From positions 1 to 47,367 of the forward strand of contig PLON01000028.1 in assembly GCA_003142095.1 (NCBI GenBank): 47,367 nucleotides of DNA. Direction: 5' to 3'. A program made the translations under genes and the position numbers. The notes beneath the pieces were generated by a model that made no database searches, was not told where the DNA came from, and saw nothing but the letters and a program-made list of their open reading frames with translations. This stretch comes from Acidimicrobiaceae bacterium. GTDB taxonomy: Bacteria > Actinomycetota > Acidimicrobiia > Acidimicrobiales > RAAP-2. This document shows, piece after piece, positions 11,825-20,222 of this stretch. The number at the start of each line of letters is the position of its first letter. The stretch's first letter is position 1.

Positions 11825-12378
11825 TGAGCGAAGTAGAGCAGTACGAAGAGCGCACCATCAAGGTGAACCGCGTGTCCAAGGTCGTCAAGGGTGGACGTCG
11901 TTTCTCCTTCACCGCCCTCATGGTGATCGGTGACGGCAAGGGCAAGGTCGGTCTCGGTTACGGCAAGGCCAAAGAAGCCGGCCTCGCCGTGCAAAAAGGC
12001 ATCGAAGAAGCACGAAAGAACCTCTTCGACGTGCCCCTCGCGGGATCGACCATTGTCTACCCGGTGATCGGCAACGCCGGTGCGGGTCGCGTCCTCATGA
12101 AGCCGGCCGCTCCCGGCACCGGCGTCATCGCCGGCGGCGCCGCGCGCGCAATTCTCGAAATGGCGGGCGTGAAGGACATCATTGCGAAGTCGCTCGGTTC
12201 CTCGAACGGCATCAATGTGGCCCACGCCACCATCGAAGGACTGAAGCAGCTGCGTCGTCCCGAAGAGATCGCCGCGCTGCGCGACAAGACGCCCGAAGAA
12301 GTTGTTCCCTCGGGAACGTTGCGCGCGTATCGCGAGCGCCAGCGCGAGGGCGACCTCTTCAAAGTGACGGAGGGTTAG
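11824..12378 (+). CDS. rpsE: 30S ribosomal protein S5
   Basis: Fidelity protein at the decoding region. It has 184 residues with a double-stranded-RNA-binding-like N-domain ([36 protein letters not shown]) and a C-domain ([31 protein letters not shown]). A short acidic start [15 protein letters not shown] precedes the core. rpmD begins 2 nt after its stop. Confidence 0.97.
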   Translation: MSEVEQYEERTIKVNRVSKVVKGGRRFSFTALMVIGDGKGKVGLGYGKAKEAGLAVQKGIEEARKNLFDVPLAGSTIVYPVIGNAGAGRVLMKPAAPGTGVIAGGAARAILEMAGVKDIIAKSLGSSNGINVAHATIEGLKQLRRPEEIAALRDKTPEEVVPSGTLRAYRERQREGDLFKVTEG

Positions 12379-12380
12379 TA

Positions 12381-12557
12381 ATGTCGTTGAAAGTTACCCA
12401 GATTCGTTCGTCGATCGCCACGAAGCCCAAGCACCGCGGGACACTGCGAGCGCTCGGACTGCGCGGGATCGGCCAGTCCAACGTGCTGCCGGACCGTCCC
12501 GAGATTCACGGGATGATTGCTCGAGTACCGCACCTGATCAAAGTGGAAGAGGTCTAG
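12381..12557 (+). CDS. rpmD: 50S ribosomal protein L30
   Basis: Small 23S-binding protein of 58 residues, the normal bacterial length. Translation from 12381 gives MSLKVTQIRSSIATKPKHRG at the start, then TLRALGLRGIGQSNVLPDRP and MIARVPHLIKVEEV, ending at TAG (12555-12557). The order rpsE-rpmD-rplO is the standard spc order and confirms it. Confidence 0.96.
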   Translation: MSLKVTQIRSSIATKPKHRGTLRALGLRGIGQSNVLPDRPEIHGMIARVPHLIKVEEV

Positions 12558-12559
12558 AC

Positions 12560-13045
12560 ATGAAGTTGCACGACCTCAAGTCCCCCGAAGGCTCCACGCA
12601 CCGCAAGAAGATTGTCGGTCGCGGCATCGCGGGCAAGGGCGGCAAGACGGCCGGACGTGGCACCAAGGGTCAAAAGGCTCGTCGCCAGATTCGCCCCGGC
12701 TTCGAGGGTGGCCAACTACCCCTCTTGCAGCGCATCCCGAAGTTGAAGGGATTCACCAACCCGTTCCGGGTGGCCTACACGCCGGTCAACCTCGACGCCC
12801 TCGTGGCGCTCGGGGTGAGCGAGATCAACCCCGACGTCCTCGTTAGTCGCGGCCTCGCGCGCAAAAAGGACCTCGTGAAGGTGCTCGGTCGCGGTGGCGT
12901 CTCAGGAGCGCTGCAGGTTTCCGCGCACGGTTTTTCGGCGTCGGCCAAGGCCGCGATCGAAGAGGCCGGTGGGACGGTGACCGTACTCGACCTGCCCTTC
13001 TCCGTTCGTCCTCCCGCGTCGGGTAATCAACACCAGAACCGTTAG
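12560..13045 (+). CDS. rplO: 50S ribosomal protein L15
   Basis: Late-assembly 23S-binding protein. It has 161 residues. The glycine-rich N-terminus MKLHDLKSPEGSTHRKKIVG, GKTAGRGTKGQKAR and GFEGGQLPLLQRIPKLKGF are diagnostic. It lies between rpmD (2-nt gap) and secY (9-nt gap). Confidence 0.97.
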   Translation: MKLHDLKSPEGSTHRKKIVGRGIAGKGGKTAGRGTKGQKARRQIRPGFEGGQLPLLQRIPKLKGFTNPFRVAYTPVNLDALVALGVSEINPDVLVSRGLARKKDLVKVLGRGGVSGALQVSAHGFSASAKAAIEEAGGTVTVLDLPFSVRPPASGNQHQNR

Positions 13046-13054
13046 GGTCGAACA

Positions 13055-14344
13055 GTGTTCCAGCGCCTGGCGAATATCTTTCGTGTCCCGGACCTTCGCA
13101 ACAAGGTCCTCTTCACGATCGGCATTATTTGCCTGTACCAGTTAGGCGCAAACCTGCCCATCCCGGGCGTCAGTTGGCACCAAGTCCAGTCGCTGCAAAA
13201 GCAGGCCGGCGCCAGTGGCGTGCTCGGCTTCTTGAACCTCTTCTCGGGCGGGGCGTTGACGCGCCTCGCCGTTTTCGGCCTCGGGGTCATGCCCTACATC
13301 ACGAGTTCCATCGTGATCCAACTCCTCACGGGTGTTATTCCCAAGCTCGGCGAGTGGCGCGACCAGGGCGCCGTCGGGCAGAAGAAGATCACCCAGACCA
13401 CGCGCTACCTGACCATCGGTCTTGCGCTCTTGCAGTCGACGGGACTCATCTACGCCTTCCACGGCCACGACGAAGCGCTGCTCGGTTTCAACATCAACCT
13501 GATCCCGAAGTTCACTGTCTGGCTCGCACTCTTCATGGTCGTCATCTTGACGGCCGGCACCGCCTTCGTGATGTGGCTCGCGGAGCTCATCACCCAACGC
13601 GGTATCGGCCAGGGCATGTCGCTCCTCATCTTCGCGAACGTGGTCGCGGGACTTCCCGCCGGCGGTAAGGCCGTGTGGGAAGAGGGGGGACCGTACAAGT
13701 TCCTCGTCATTCTGGTGGTGTCACTCGCGCTGCTGGTGCTCATCGTCTTCATGGATAACGGCCAGCGGCGCATCCCGGTGACCTTCGCGCGACGAGTCGT
13801 CGGGCGAAAAGAGATGGGTGGCAATTCGACGTACATCCCGTTGAAGGTCAACCAGTCGGGCGTGATCCCGATCATCTTCGCCTCGTCGGTGTTGTACATT
13901 CCCGTCTTGATGTCCAATATCGTGCCCTGGGCGAGCTTTCAGAATTTCGTGCGCAACTCGCTCACCCCGACGAACTTCTTCTACATCTCGTCGGACTTCA
14001 TATTGATCCTCGCCTTTACGTTCTTCTACGTTTACATCGCCTTCGACCCACACCAGCAGGCCGAGATGCTGCGCCAGCAAGGCGGCTTCGTGCCGGGAAT
14101 TCGACCGGGCATGCCGACCGAGAAGTACTTCTCGCGCATGCTCTCGCGACTCACCGTCGTGGGTGCGGTCTTTCTCGCCTCCGTCGCCGTCACCCCGAGC
14201 GTCTTGATGGCGCTCTGGAGTATTAACCGCTTCCCGTACTACGGCACCACCCTTCTCATCGCCGTGGGTGTCTCACTCGAGACCATGCGCCAGATTGACT
14301 CTCAACTCATGATGCGCAACTACGAAGGCTTCTTGAAGCGTTAG
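13055..14344 (+). CDS. secY: Protein translocase subunit SecY
   Basis: Central channel of the Sec translocon. It has 429 residues with about ten hydrophobic segments. Visible signatures are the N-terminal amphipathic helix, GVSWHQV and the plug region, GVMPYITSSIVIQLL in TM2, and the cytoplasmic loop GGFVPGIRPGMPTEKYFSRML that contacts SecA and the ribosome. The start is a GTG at 13055 (VFQRLANIFRVPDLRNK). It is followed by adk after 2 nt. Confidence 0.98.
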   Translation: MFQRLANIFRVPDLRNKVLFTIGIICLYQLGANLPIPGVSWHQVQSLQKQAGASGVLGFLNLFSGGALTRLAVFGLGVMPYITSSIVIQLLTGVIPKLGEWRDQGAVGQKKITQTTRYLTIGLALLQSTGLIYAFHGHDEALLGFNINLIPKFTVWLALFMVVILTAGTAFVMWLAELITQRGIGQGMSLLIFANVVAGLPAGGKAVWEEGGPYKFLVILVVSLALLVLIVFMDNGQRRIPVTFARRVVGRKEMGGNSTYIPLKVNQSGVIPIIFASSVLYIPVLMSNIVPWASFQNFVRNSLTPTNFFYISSDFILILAFTFFYVYIAFDPHQQAEMLRQQGGFVPGIRPGMPTEKYFSRMLSRLTVVGAVFLASVAVTPSVLMALWSINRFPYYGTTLLIAVGVSLETMRQIDSQLMMRNYEGFLKR

Positions 14345-14346
14345 CC

Positions 14347-15006
14347 ATGTCGGGTCAACTCAATCTTGTCGTCCTGGGAAAACAGGGCGCCGGTAAGGGC
14401 ACCCAGAGCCAGCTCCTCTGCGAGCGTTATGGCCTCGCCCACATCTCGACCGGAGACATTCTTCGCGCGGCCGTCCAAGCGGGGACGACTCTCGGCAATG
14501 AAGTGAAGTCCGTCCTCGACGCCGGCCAACTCGTCTCGGACAACCTCGTGAACAAGCTCGTCGAGGACCGTTTCAAAGAGCCGGACGCCGTAAAGGGCGC
14601 CGTGCTCGACGGCTTTCCTCGCAACACCGGCCAGGCCCAGGCGCTCGGGCGCCTCTTGGGTGAGGGCGGGATCAGGCTCTGCATCTACATCGACTTGGCG
14701 AACGAACTGGTGATTCAGCGGCTCTCGTCGCGCCGCGTCTGTCAAGAGTGCGGAATGACCTACAAGGACACCGACCCCGCGGCGATCTCGGGCACGTGCG
14801 AGGTGTGCGGCGGCGACGTCGTTCAGCGCAGTGACGACACGCCCGACGTGATCGCGAAGCGCCTCGAAACCTTCGAGCGCGACACCTTCCCGCTCCTCTC
14901 CTTCTACGAATCGCGTGACCTTCTGGTGAAGGTGAACGGTGATCAGCCGGTCGAGACGGTCTCGGCGGCCATCGACGAGCTGCTGCACTCTCGGGGACTG
15001 GTGTGA
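14347..15006 (+). CDS. adk: Adenylate kinase, zinc (Cys4) lid form
   Basis: Interconverts ATP plus AMP and two ADP. It has 219 residues. P-loop GKQGAGKGT is at 11-19, the AMP-site segment STGDILR is at about 34-40 and DGFPR at about 88-92. The LID carries four Cys at 132, 135, 151 and 154 (VCQECG and CEVCGG), so it is the zinc-binding form. Its TGA overlaps the map GTG by 4 nt. Confidence 0.98.
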   Translation: MSGQLNLVVLGKQGAGKGTQSQLLCERYGLAHISTGDILRAAVQAGTTLGNEVKSVLDAGQLVSDNLVNKLVEDRFKEPDAVKGAVLDGFPRNTGQAQALGRLLGEGGIRLCIYIDLANELVIQRLSSRRVCQECGMTYKDTDPAAISGTCEVCGGDVVQRSDDTPDVIAKRLETFERDTFPLLSFYESRDLLVKVNGDQPVETVSAAIDELLHSRGLV

Positions 15007-15743
15007 TCCGCAAAAAGGACGAACTGGCCAAAATGCGCAAGGCCGGCAAGGTCGTCGCTGAGATGCACGACGTGACGCGCGCCGCAATCCGACCAGGCGT
15101 GACGACGAAGCAGTTGAACGACCTCGCGGCGGAAGTACTCGCGAAGCGCAACGCACGGTCAAACTTCTTGAACTACCACGGCTTTCCGGCCGTTATCTGC
15201 ACAAGCCCTAACGACATGATCGTTCACGGCATCCCGGGCGACTACGTGTTGCAAGAGGGCGACATCATCTCTATTGACGCCGGCGCCATTATCGAGGGGT
15301 ACCACGGCGACGCCGCGTACACCGCGCCCGTGGGCGAAGTGAGCGCCACCGCGAAACGTCTCATCGAGGTCACCGAGCGCTCGCTCTGGGCGGGCATCGA
15401 CAAGCTCGTCGTGGGTGGACGGCTCCACGAAGTCGGTCGCGCGGTGCAGAACGTCGCCGAGGCGGCGGGCTACTCGGTGGTGCGCGAATACGTGGGCCAC
15501 GCGATTGGTACCGAGATGCACGAAAGCCCGCAAGTGCCGAACTACTGGCCGGGTTCTCCGGGACCGACCCTGAAAGCAGGCATGGTCTACGCCATCGAGC
15601 CGATGGTCAACGTCGGCACCTACGAGACGTACGTTCTCGATGACGAGTGGAGCGTCATGACCGACGACGGTCAACTTTCCGCGCACTTCGAACACACCAT
15701 CGCCGTCACCGACGACGGGCCCGAAGTCTTCACCATTGCGTAA
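15003..15743 (+). CDS. map: Type I methionine aminopeptidase
   Basis: Removes the initiator methionine. It has 246 residues. The five metal ligands can be placed at Asp92 and Asp103 (SIDAG and GYHGDAAYT), His166 (GHAIG), Glu199 (AIEPM) and Glu230 (FEHTI). There is no N-terminal SH3-binding zinc extension, so it is the short bacterial form. GTG start. In many actinobacteria infA comes soon after map; here infA is about 14 kb away. Confidence 0.98.
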   Translation: MIRKKDELAKMRKAGKVVAEMHDVTRAAIRPGVTTKQLNDLAAEVLAKRNARSNFLNYHGFPAVICTSPNDMIVHGIPGDYVLQEGDIISIDAGAIIEGYHGDAAYTAPVGEVSATAKRLIEVTERSLWAGIDKLVVGGRLHEVGRAVQNVAEAAGYSVVREYVGHAIGTEMHESPQVPNYWPGSPGPTLKAGMVYAIEPMVNVGTYETYVLDDEWSVMTDDGQLSAHFEHTIAVTDDGPEVFTIA

Positions 15744-15857
15744 GCGCTTGCGCGCTGAACGTTCATTCTTGAACGACGTGAAGCCAGTCGCCGCAGATGG
15801 TGGTGTTGAAAACTCGCATGATGTCGCCTCAGTGCCGCCAGAGAGAACAATAGAGAC
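15744..15857 (+). promoter_or_regulatory. map-GNAT spacer with weak hairpin and possible -10
   Basis: 114 nt. CGTTCA, then TTCT, then TGAACG near 15760 forms a short stem without a U-run. An AACAAT hexamer at 15846-15851 lies exactly 6 nt before the GTG of the acetyltransferase, matching, though weakly, the leaderless spacing seen elsewhere in the window. No clear -35 is seen. Confidence 0.3.
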
Positions 15858-16382
15858 GTGCCACACGACAACTGGCTGACGTTACGCCGAGCGCGGCCTC
15901 GAGATGCCCACGCCATTGCGGCGGTTCACGTTGGCTCCTGGCAAGTGGCGTATCGGGGACTGGTGCCGGAGAGGTTTCTTGACGCACTTGACGTCGATGA
16001 GCGCGCCAGCAGCTACAGATTTAGCGCGCGCGGGCCCGATGAACCGGTGGTGTGGATCGCGGCACACGGCGCTGATGTCGTCGGTCTCGTCGCGGTAGGT
16101 CGCTGTCGCGACGAGGATGGCATTGGTGCGGGCGAAGTGTGGGCTCTCTACGTGGCGCCGTCGAACTGGCGCTCCGGCATCGGATCGAGACTCCTCGCGA
16201 AGGGTGAGGAGCTCTTGGTGCATCGCGGATTTGCTGATGCGACGATCTGGGTGATTGAGCGCAACACCCGGGCTCGAAGGTTCTACGAGATCGCGGGGTG
16301 GCGCTGCGACGGCAGGGTCCAGACGATTGAAGTAGGTGGACGCGACATCACCGAGGTGCGTTATCACAAGACCTTGTCGTGA
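15858..16382 (+). CDS. GNAT-family N-acetyltransferase
   Basis: Probable acetyl-CoA-dependent acyltransferase of unknown substrate. It has 174 residues. The GNAT fold shows in motif A (VWALYVAPSNWRSGIGSRLLAKGEELL), with the acetyl-CoA pyrophosphate loop in NWRSGIGS, and in ERNTRARRFYEIAGWRCDG near the C-terminus. It starts at a GTG with no Shine-Dalgarno sequence. It is not a ribosomal RimI/RimJ by obvious similarity; the true rimI is at 43611. First gene of the accessory block after map. Confidence 0.82.
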   Translation: MPHDNWLTLRRARPRDAHAIAAVHVGSWQVAYRGLVPERFLDALDVDERASSYRFSARGPDEPVVWIAAHGADVVGLVAVGRCRDEDGIGAGEVWALYVAPSNWRSGIGSRLLAKGEELLVHRGFADATIWVIERNTRARRFYEIAGWRCDGRVQTIEVGGRDITEVRYHKTLS

Positions 16383-16424
16383 CCGAATAACGAAGTGACG
16401 ACCATTCGTTGACTCGATCTCTCG

Positions 16425-16430
16425 TACCCT
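16425..16430 (+). promoter_or_regulatory. Possible -10 box for the serine hydrolase gene
   Basis: TACCCT lies 16 nt before the ATG of the next gene, leaving a short leader that includes a purine-rich ribosome-binding site (AGAGGGGGAG). A TTGACT at 16409-16414 is only 10 nt upstream, too close for a standard -35. Confidence 0.25.
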
Positions 16431-16446
16431 CGAAGAGGGGGAGTGC

Positions 16447-17337
16447 ATGACATTTCGGTTCAAGGCGAGTACGGCTGTCGTAGTAACGATTGCCGCGTCG
16501 TTCGTTCTCTTGTCGACAACGGCCGCGTCGGACAACGGACCTCCGGCGAGTACCGTTCCCATCGCGACGAGTACGACGACCACGACGACGACGACGACCA
16601 CCACGACTCCGCCGATGCACAACCCGGACAATCCCTTCACCAGTCGAGCGACGGCGCTCTACCTAAAGGGACGCGCGGGATTGATCACCGCCGCCGTCTA
16701 TAACGTTGCCACCGGCGCGACGTTCACGTACCACAACGGCTATCACGACCGGACGGCCTCGATTGCCAAGGTCGACATCCTGGCCGACCTGCTGTACGAA
16801 TCTCAACAGAGTGGTCGAGCTCTCACGGCAAAGCAGGAGGCGCTCGCAACGAGCATGATCGAAGCGTCGGACGATAAGGCCGCGACGAAACTGTGGGCGG
16901 AGATTGGTGGCCGCGACGCCATCGATTCGTTCAACGCGCTGATCGGATTCAAATCGACCATACCGAGCTGGTCGTGGGGCGATATCTCAACAACGCCACT
17001 CGATCAGTTGCAGTTGCTCAAGGTCATCGCGTTGCCGAATGGAATTCTCGATACTGCGTCGCGCGAGTACGAAATCGACTTGATGGAGAACGTCATCGGA
17101 GGTCAGCAGGCCGGGCTCGGTTGGGGTTCTCCGGCGCATGCGACCGTCGCCATGAAAGACGGCTGGTACGACGAAATCCCAACCGGGTGGCAAGTGAACA
17201 CGACGGGTTTCGTGCAGTACCAAGGGCGGTTCTACCTCGTGACGATCATGACGGCGAGTGACCCGAATGAGACGTACGGGCTGAACACCGTGACGACGCT
17301 GTCGAGCGATATCTGGAAGTATCTACTGCCGCGATAA
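16447..17337 (+). CDS. Secreted class A beta-lactamase-like serine hydrolase
   Basis: Exported protein of 296 residues: N-terminal signal or anchor segment (about residues 6-27), a linker of twelve consecutive Thr (43-54), then a penicillin-binding/beta-lactamase class A domain. The acylation motif S-x-x-K is Ser105-Ile-Ala-Lys108, the second motif reads Ser141-Asp-Asp, and the third is Lys237-Asp-Gly instead of KTG. I see no clear counterpart of the class A Glu166, so true beta-lactamase activity is doubtful; a peptidoglycan-related hydrolase or a non-enzymatic relative is possible. Its last 15 nt overlap the 3' end of cobQ on the other strand. Confidence 0.8.
   Translation: MTFRFKASTAVVVTIAASFVLLSTTAASDNGPPASTVPIATSTTTTTTTTTTTTPPMHNPDNPFTSRATALYLKGRAGLITAAVYNVATGATFTYHNGYHDRTASIAKVDILADLLYESQQSGRALTAKQEALATSMIEASDDKAATKLWAEIGGRDAIDSFNALIGFKSTIPSWSWGDISTTPLDQLQLLKVIALPNGILDTASREYEIDLMENVIGGQQAGLGWGSPAHATVAMKDGWYDEIPTGWQVNTTGFVQYQGRFYLVTIMTASDPNETYGLNTVTTLSSDIWKYLLPR
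16573..16608 (+). repeat. ACN trinucleotide repeat encoding polythreonine
   Basis: Twelve consecutive Thr codons (ACG, ACC and one ACT) encode a spacer between the signal segment and the hydrolase domain, followed by Pro-Pro. Such Thr/Pro linkers are common in actinobacterial wall proteins. Length changes here would stay in frame. Confidence 0.8.
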
Positions 17338-18816
17338 TCGCATGGTCGGAAGCTCGGTACTTGCGCCACCCAAGAGCGACATCAAAGCGGCCGTGTCGAG
17401 GTGTTCGTCGACGAGGTCGGCCAACGTGTCAAGACGCCCTTCTCGGCGAGTCGCGAAGTTGTGATCAACGTCCGCGACGAAATGTTTGTGAGCTCGTGTT
17501 GCGACTTCCGTCAGATACGCGCGACGCCACCCATCGTTCTCGAAGAGTCCGTGCCACAGTGTTCCCGAAACGGGACCGCGCGCGCATCCTTCGTCGGCGA
17601 AGAAAGCGTCGCCGTCAACGAAGACTCGACCGTGATGGATCTCGTAACCGTGCACGGTTGATCCATCATCCAACGTGGCCTGGACCTGAGTGAGAACTTT
17701 GTCACGTTGAAAAACGGTGCGTGTCGGCAGGAGGCCGAGCCCGTCGACGGAGCCCTTCGCGCTTTCAACCTCATCGTCAATTCGGGTGCCGAGCATTTGA
17801 TATCCGCCGCAGAGACCGAGCACCGAGCCACCGGCCACGACTCGACTTACGAGTGCGTCATCGAAGCCCCGCTCGCGCAACCAGGCGAGGTCATTCACGG
17901 TCGCGCGAGTCCCGGGAATGACTACGAGATCGCAGTCGCGCATCTCTTCAGGTCGATAGAGCGGTCGCAGCACCACGCCCGGCTCGTCGACGAGGGGATC
18001 GAAGTCGGTCAAGTTGGACGCACGCGGCAATGCGATCACGCCCACCGAGAGGACATCCTCGCCACACGGAGCGGTTGCGTCGAGCCACGACGTGAAGTCA
18101 GTCGCGTCCTCGGCGTCAAGTTCGAGACCTCGTCGAAAGGGAAGTACGCCAAAGGTAGGGCGACCGGTGAGATCCGAGAGTTGATCAACGCCTGGTTGAA
18201 GCAGTTCCTTCGATCCACGGAACTTGTTGACGACGAATCCGCGCACGAGATGTTGGTCTTCGGGTGCGAGGACGGCGAGTGTGCCCACAATGGAGGCGAA
18301 CATTCCACCGCGATCGATATCGCCCACGAGGACCGCCGGTACATTCGCGGCGCGCGCGAAGCCGAGATTTGCGATGTCGCTGCGGCGAAGGTTGATCTCC
18401 GCGGGGCTTCCGGCACCCTCGCAAATCACGACGTCGAAACGACGACGTAGTTTGGCGTGCGCCTCGACAACGACCTCCAGCAGATCTCGCTTCTCGTGCC
18501 AGCCCGTCGCGGCGTCGAGGTCGCTAACGGGATGGCCAAGCACGATCATCTGGCTGGTCGAGTCGGAACCGGGCTTTAAGAGCACCGGGTTCATCAGTAC
18601 GTCGGGTTCGACGCCGGCCGCTTGAGCTTGGATGACTTGGGCGCGTCCCATTTCGCCACCGTCTCTCGTGACGTAGGAGTTGAGCGACATGTTCTGCGCC
18701 TTGAACGGTGCAACCGAGACGCCCTGTCGCGCGAGCCATCGACACAACCCGGTGACGACCGTGCTCTTGCCGGCGCCTGACGAGGTCCCGAGGACGAGCA
18801 GCGAACCTGATGTCAC
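17323..18816 (-). CDS. cobQ: Adenosylcobyric acid synthase (glutamine-hydrolysing)
   Basis: Amidates adenosylcobyrinic acid a,c-diamide at four side chains to give cobyric acid. It has 497 residues. The N-terminal ATPase domain has GTSSGAGKST at 10-19 and the AQNMSLNSYVT segment. The C-terminal class I amidotransferase domain has its nucleophile Cys336 in GLCGGYQML and a His in LWHGLFEN at about 422. Last gene of the corrinoid operon; its ATG overlaps the permease stop by 4 nt. It is the only upper-pathway step in the window, so either the ring is made elsewhere in the genome or CobQ repairs partly amidated corrinoids. Confidence 0.97.
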   Translation of the reverse strand: MTSGSLLVLGTSSGAGKSTVVTGLCRWLARQGVSVAPFKAQNMSLNSYVTRDGGEMGRAQVIQAQAAGVEPDVLMNPVLLKPGSDSTSQMIVLGHPVSDLDAATGWHEKRDLLEVVVEAHAKLRRRFDVVICEGAGSPAEINLRRSDIANLGFARAANVPAVLVGDIDRGGMFASIVGTLAVLAPEDQHLVRGFVVNKFRGSKELLQPGVDQLSDLTGRPTFGVLPFRRGLELDAEDATDFTSWLDATAPCGEDVLSVGVIALPRASNLTDFDPLVDEPGVVLRPLYRPEEMRDCDLVVIPGTRATVNDLAWLRERGFDDALVSRVVAGGSVLGLCGGYQMLGTRIDDEVESAKGSVDGLGLLPTRTVFQRDKVLTQVQATLDDGSTVHGYEIHHGRVFVDGDAFFADEGCARGPVSGTLWHGLFENDGWRRAYLTEVATRAHKHFVADVDHNFATRREGRLDTLADLVDEHLDTAALMSLLGGASTELPTMRLSRQ

Positions 18817-20222
18817 AGACTCGCCTCGGCGCGCAGTAGAGCTGCGTCACTACGGGCAATGGCGCGCGCCTCGCCTGCGAGATCGAGGTGACGGGTGCTG
18901 AGGAAGTACACCGTGCCCGCGATGACCAGGCCGATGAGCCAGGAGATGTCGACGCCGCCGAGCCACGTAGCGCCGGGGCTCTGGTAGACGTTGGGAATTA
19001 GCATGAAGGGAATCTCGACGGCGATACCGAGGAGGTAGGCGCTGAGACCTCTGATGCCCCAACGACCGTAGATGCCCGTGGGTGTAAAGAGATCAGTGAT
19101 GGCGAAGCGCCCGTGACGCACGAAGTAAAAGTCAATGAGGTTCACGCTCGTCCACGGAGCGAGCAGATACAGCATCACGATCAGCCAGTCGTTGAGTACC
19201 GTCGTTGCGTTGGTACACGCGAGACCGACGACAAACCAGACCACCGCGAGGCTCACAATGGTGGCGACGCGCACCGTTGAACCCGATCGCACAGGGCGGA
19301 ACGAGTCCATGATGGTGACGATCGAAAGCATGCCGCTGTAGGCGGCGATGCCCATCGCCGCCACCAATGCCGCGACCGCGACTAGCGCGAGAGCCGTCCC
19401 GAGATGCCAGAGAGTGGCGTTCCCTGCGGCGTTGATGCCGCTCAGTGCGTCGGTGACGCGTAGTCGCGTGGCCATCCACGCGCCCAAGGGAATCAGCCAA
19501 ATCGGTGAACCGACGGCACCGAGAAACACGGCCGTCGTGATGTGCCGGCGCGGAGTGTCGCGCGCGAGGTATCTCGAATAGTCCGACACGCACGGCGCGT
19601 AGGTGATGTTGTACGACGCCGCCACAGTGAACATGGCGAAGAAACCGACGGCGTTGAAACCTCCGGTCAGCGGACCGGTACCGCCCGCGTGGCCGAAGAT
19701 AATGCCCCAGGTCACCAGGATCCACAGTGGCAGCGAAACCCAAAAGACGCCGAGGACGACTTTGTGGATCCAGTCGTGGCCGTAGATGGCGAGCGCGGCC
19801 GCGATCACCGTGACGGCGATCGCAACAGCGACGGTATTCCAGTGAAAGACATCAAACAGGCCCTGTTTGATGATGACGAGCGTCACCACGTTAAAGCCGA
19901 CGAAGGTCAACGTCGTGGCGGTGACGGGCACGACCACGCCGGAGTAGCCAAACTGCGCGCGCGACTGAATCATCTGGGGCAGACCCAGCGCGGGACCCTG
20001 CGCCGCGTGCGCGGCCATGAACATGGCCCCGAACAGAATGCCCGCGACGCCGGCGATCGACGTCCAAAGACCGTTCAGACCGACGACGGGTCCGAAGAAG
20101 GCGAGGGCCAACGTGAAGGGTTGAAAGTTGCCGAGGAACCAGAACGGTCCTTGGCGCCACACCCTGCCGTGCCACTCGTCGTCGGGAATGTGGTCGAGGT
20201 GACGACCTTCGATGACGCTCAC
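18813..20222 (-). CDS. NCS1-family permease inside the corrinoid operon
   Basis: Integral membrane transporter of 469 residues with about twelve hydrophobic segments. It resembles the nucleobase-cation-symport-1 family (cytosine, purine, allantoin, hydantoin): the CVSDYSRYLARDTPRR segment after the mid TMs and LIDFYFVRHGRFAITDLFTPTGIYGRW near the end are family-like. The ATG overlaps the cobT stop by 4 nt and its stop overlaps the cobQ start by 4 nt, so it is co-translated with both. NCS1 substrates are flat N-heterocycles, and CobT uses 5,6-dimethylbenzimidazole, a purine-like base. A role in lower-ligand base uptake is my inference; nucleobase or thiamine-precursor transport is the fallback. 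Confidence 0.85.
   Translation of the reverse strand: MSVIEGRHLDHIPDDEWHGRVWRQGPFWFLGNFQPFTLALAFFGPVVGLNGLWTSIAGVAGILFGAMFMAAHAAQGPALGLPQMIQSRAQFGYSGVVVPVTATTLTFVGFNVVTLVIIKQGLFDVFHWNTVAVAIAVTVIAAALAIYGHDWIHKVVLGVFWVSLPLWILVTWGIIFGHAGGTGPLTGGFNAVGFFAMFTVAASYNITYAPCVSDYSRYLARDTPRRHITTAVFLGAVGSPIWLIPLGAWMATRLRVTDALSGINAAGNATLWHLGTALALVAVAALVAAMGIAAYSGMLSIVTIMDSFRPVRSGSTVRVATIVSLAVVWFVVGLACTNATTVLNDWLIVMLYLLAPWTSVNLIDFYFVRHGRFAITDLFTPTGIYGRWGIRGLSAYLLGIAVEIPFMLIPNVYQSPGATWLGGVDISWLIGLVIAGTVYFLSTRHLDLAGEARAIARSDAALLRAEASL

Noticed and set aside
16573-16608. CRISPR or tandem repeat array
   Set aside because: It is a simple run of Thr codons inside a coding frame, not spaced direct repeats.
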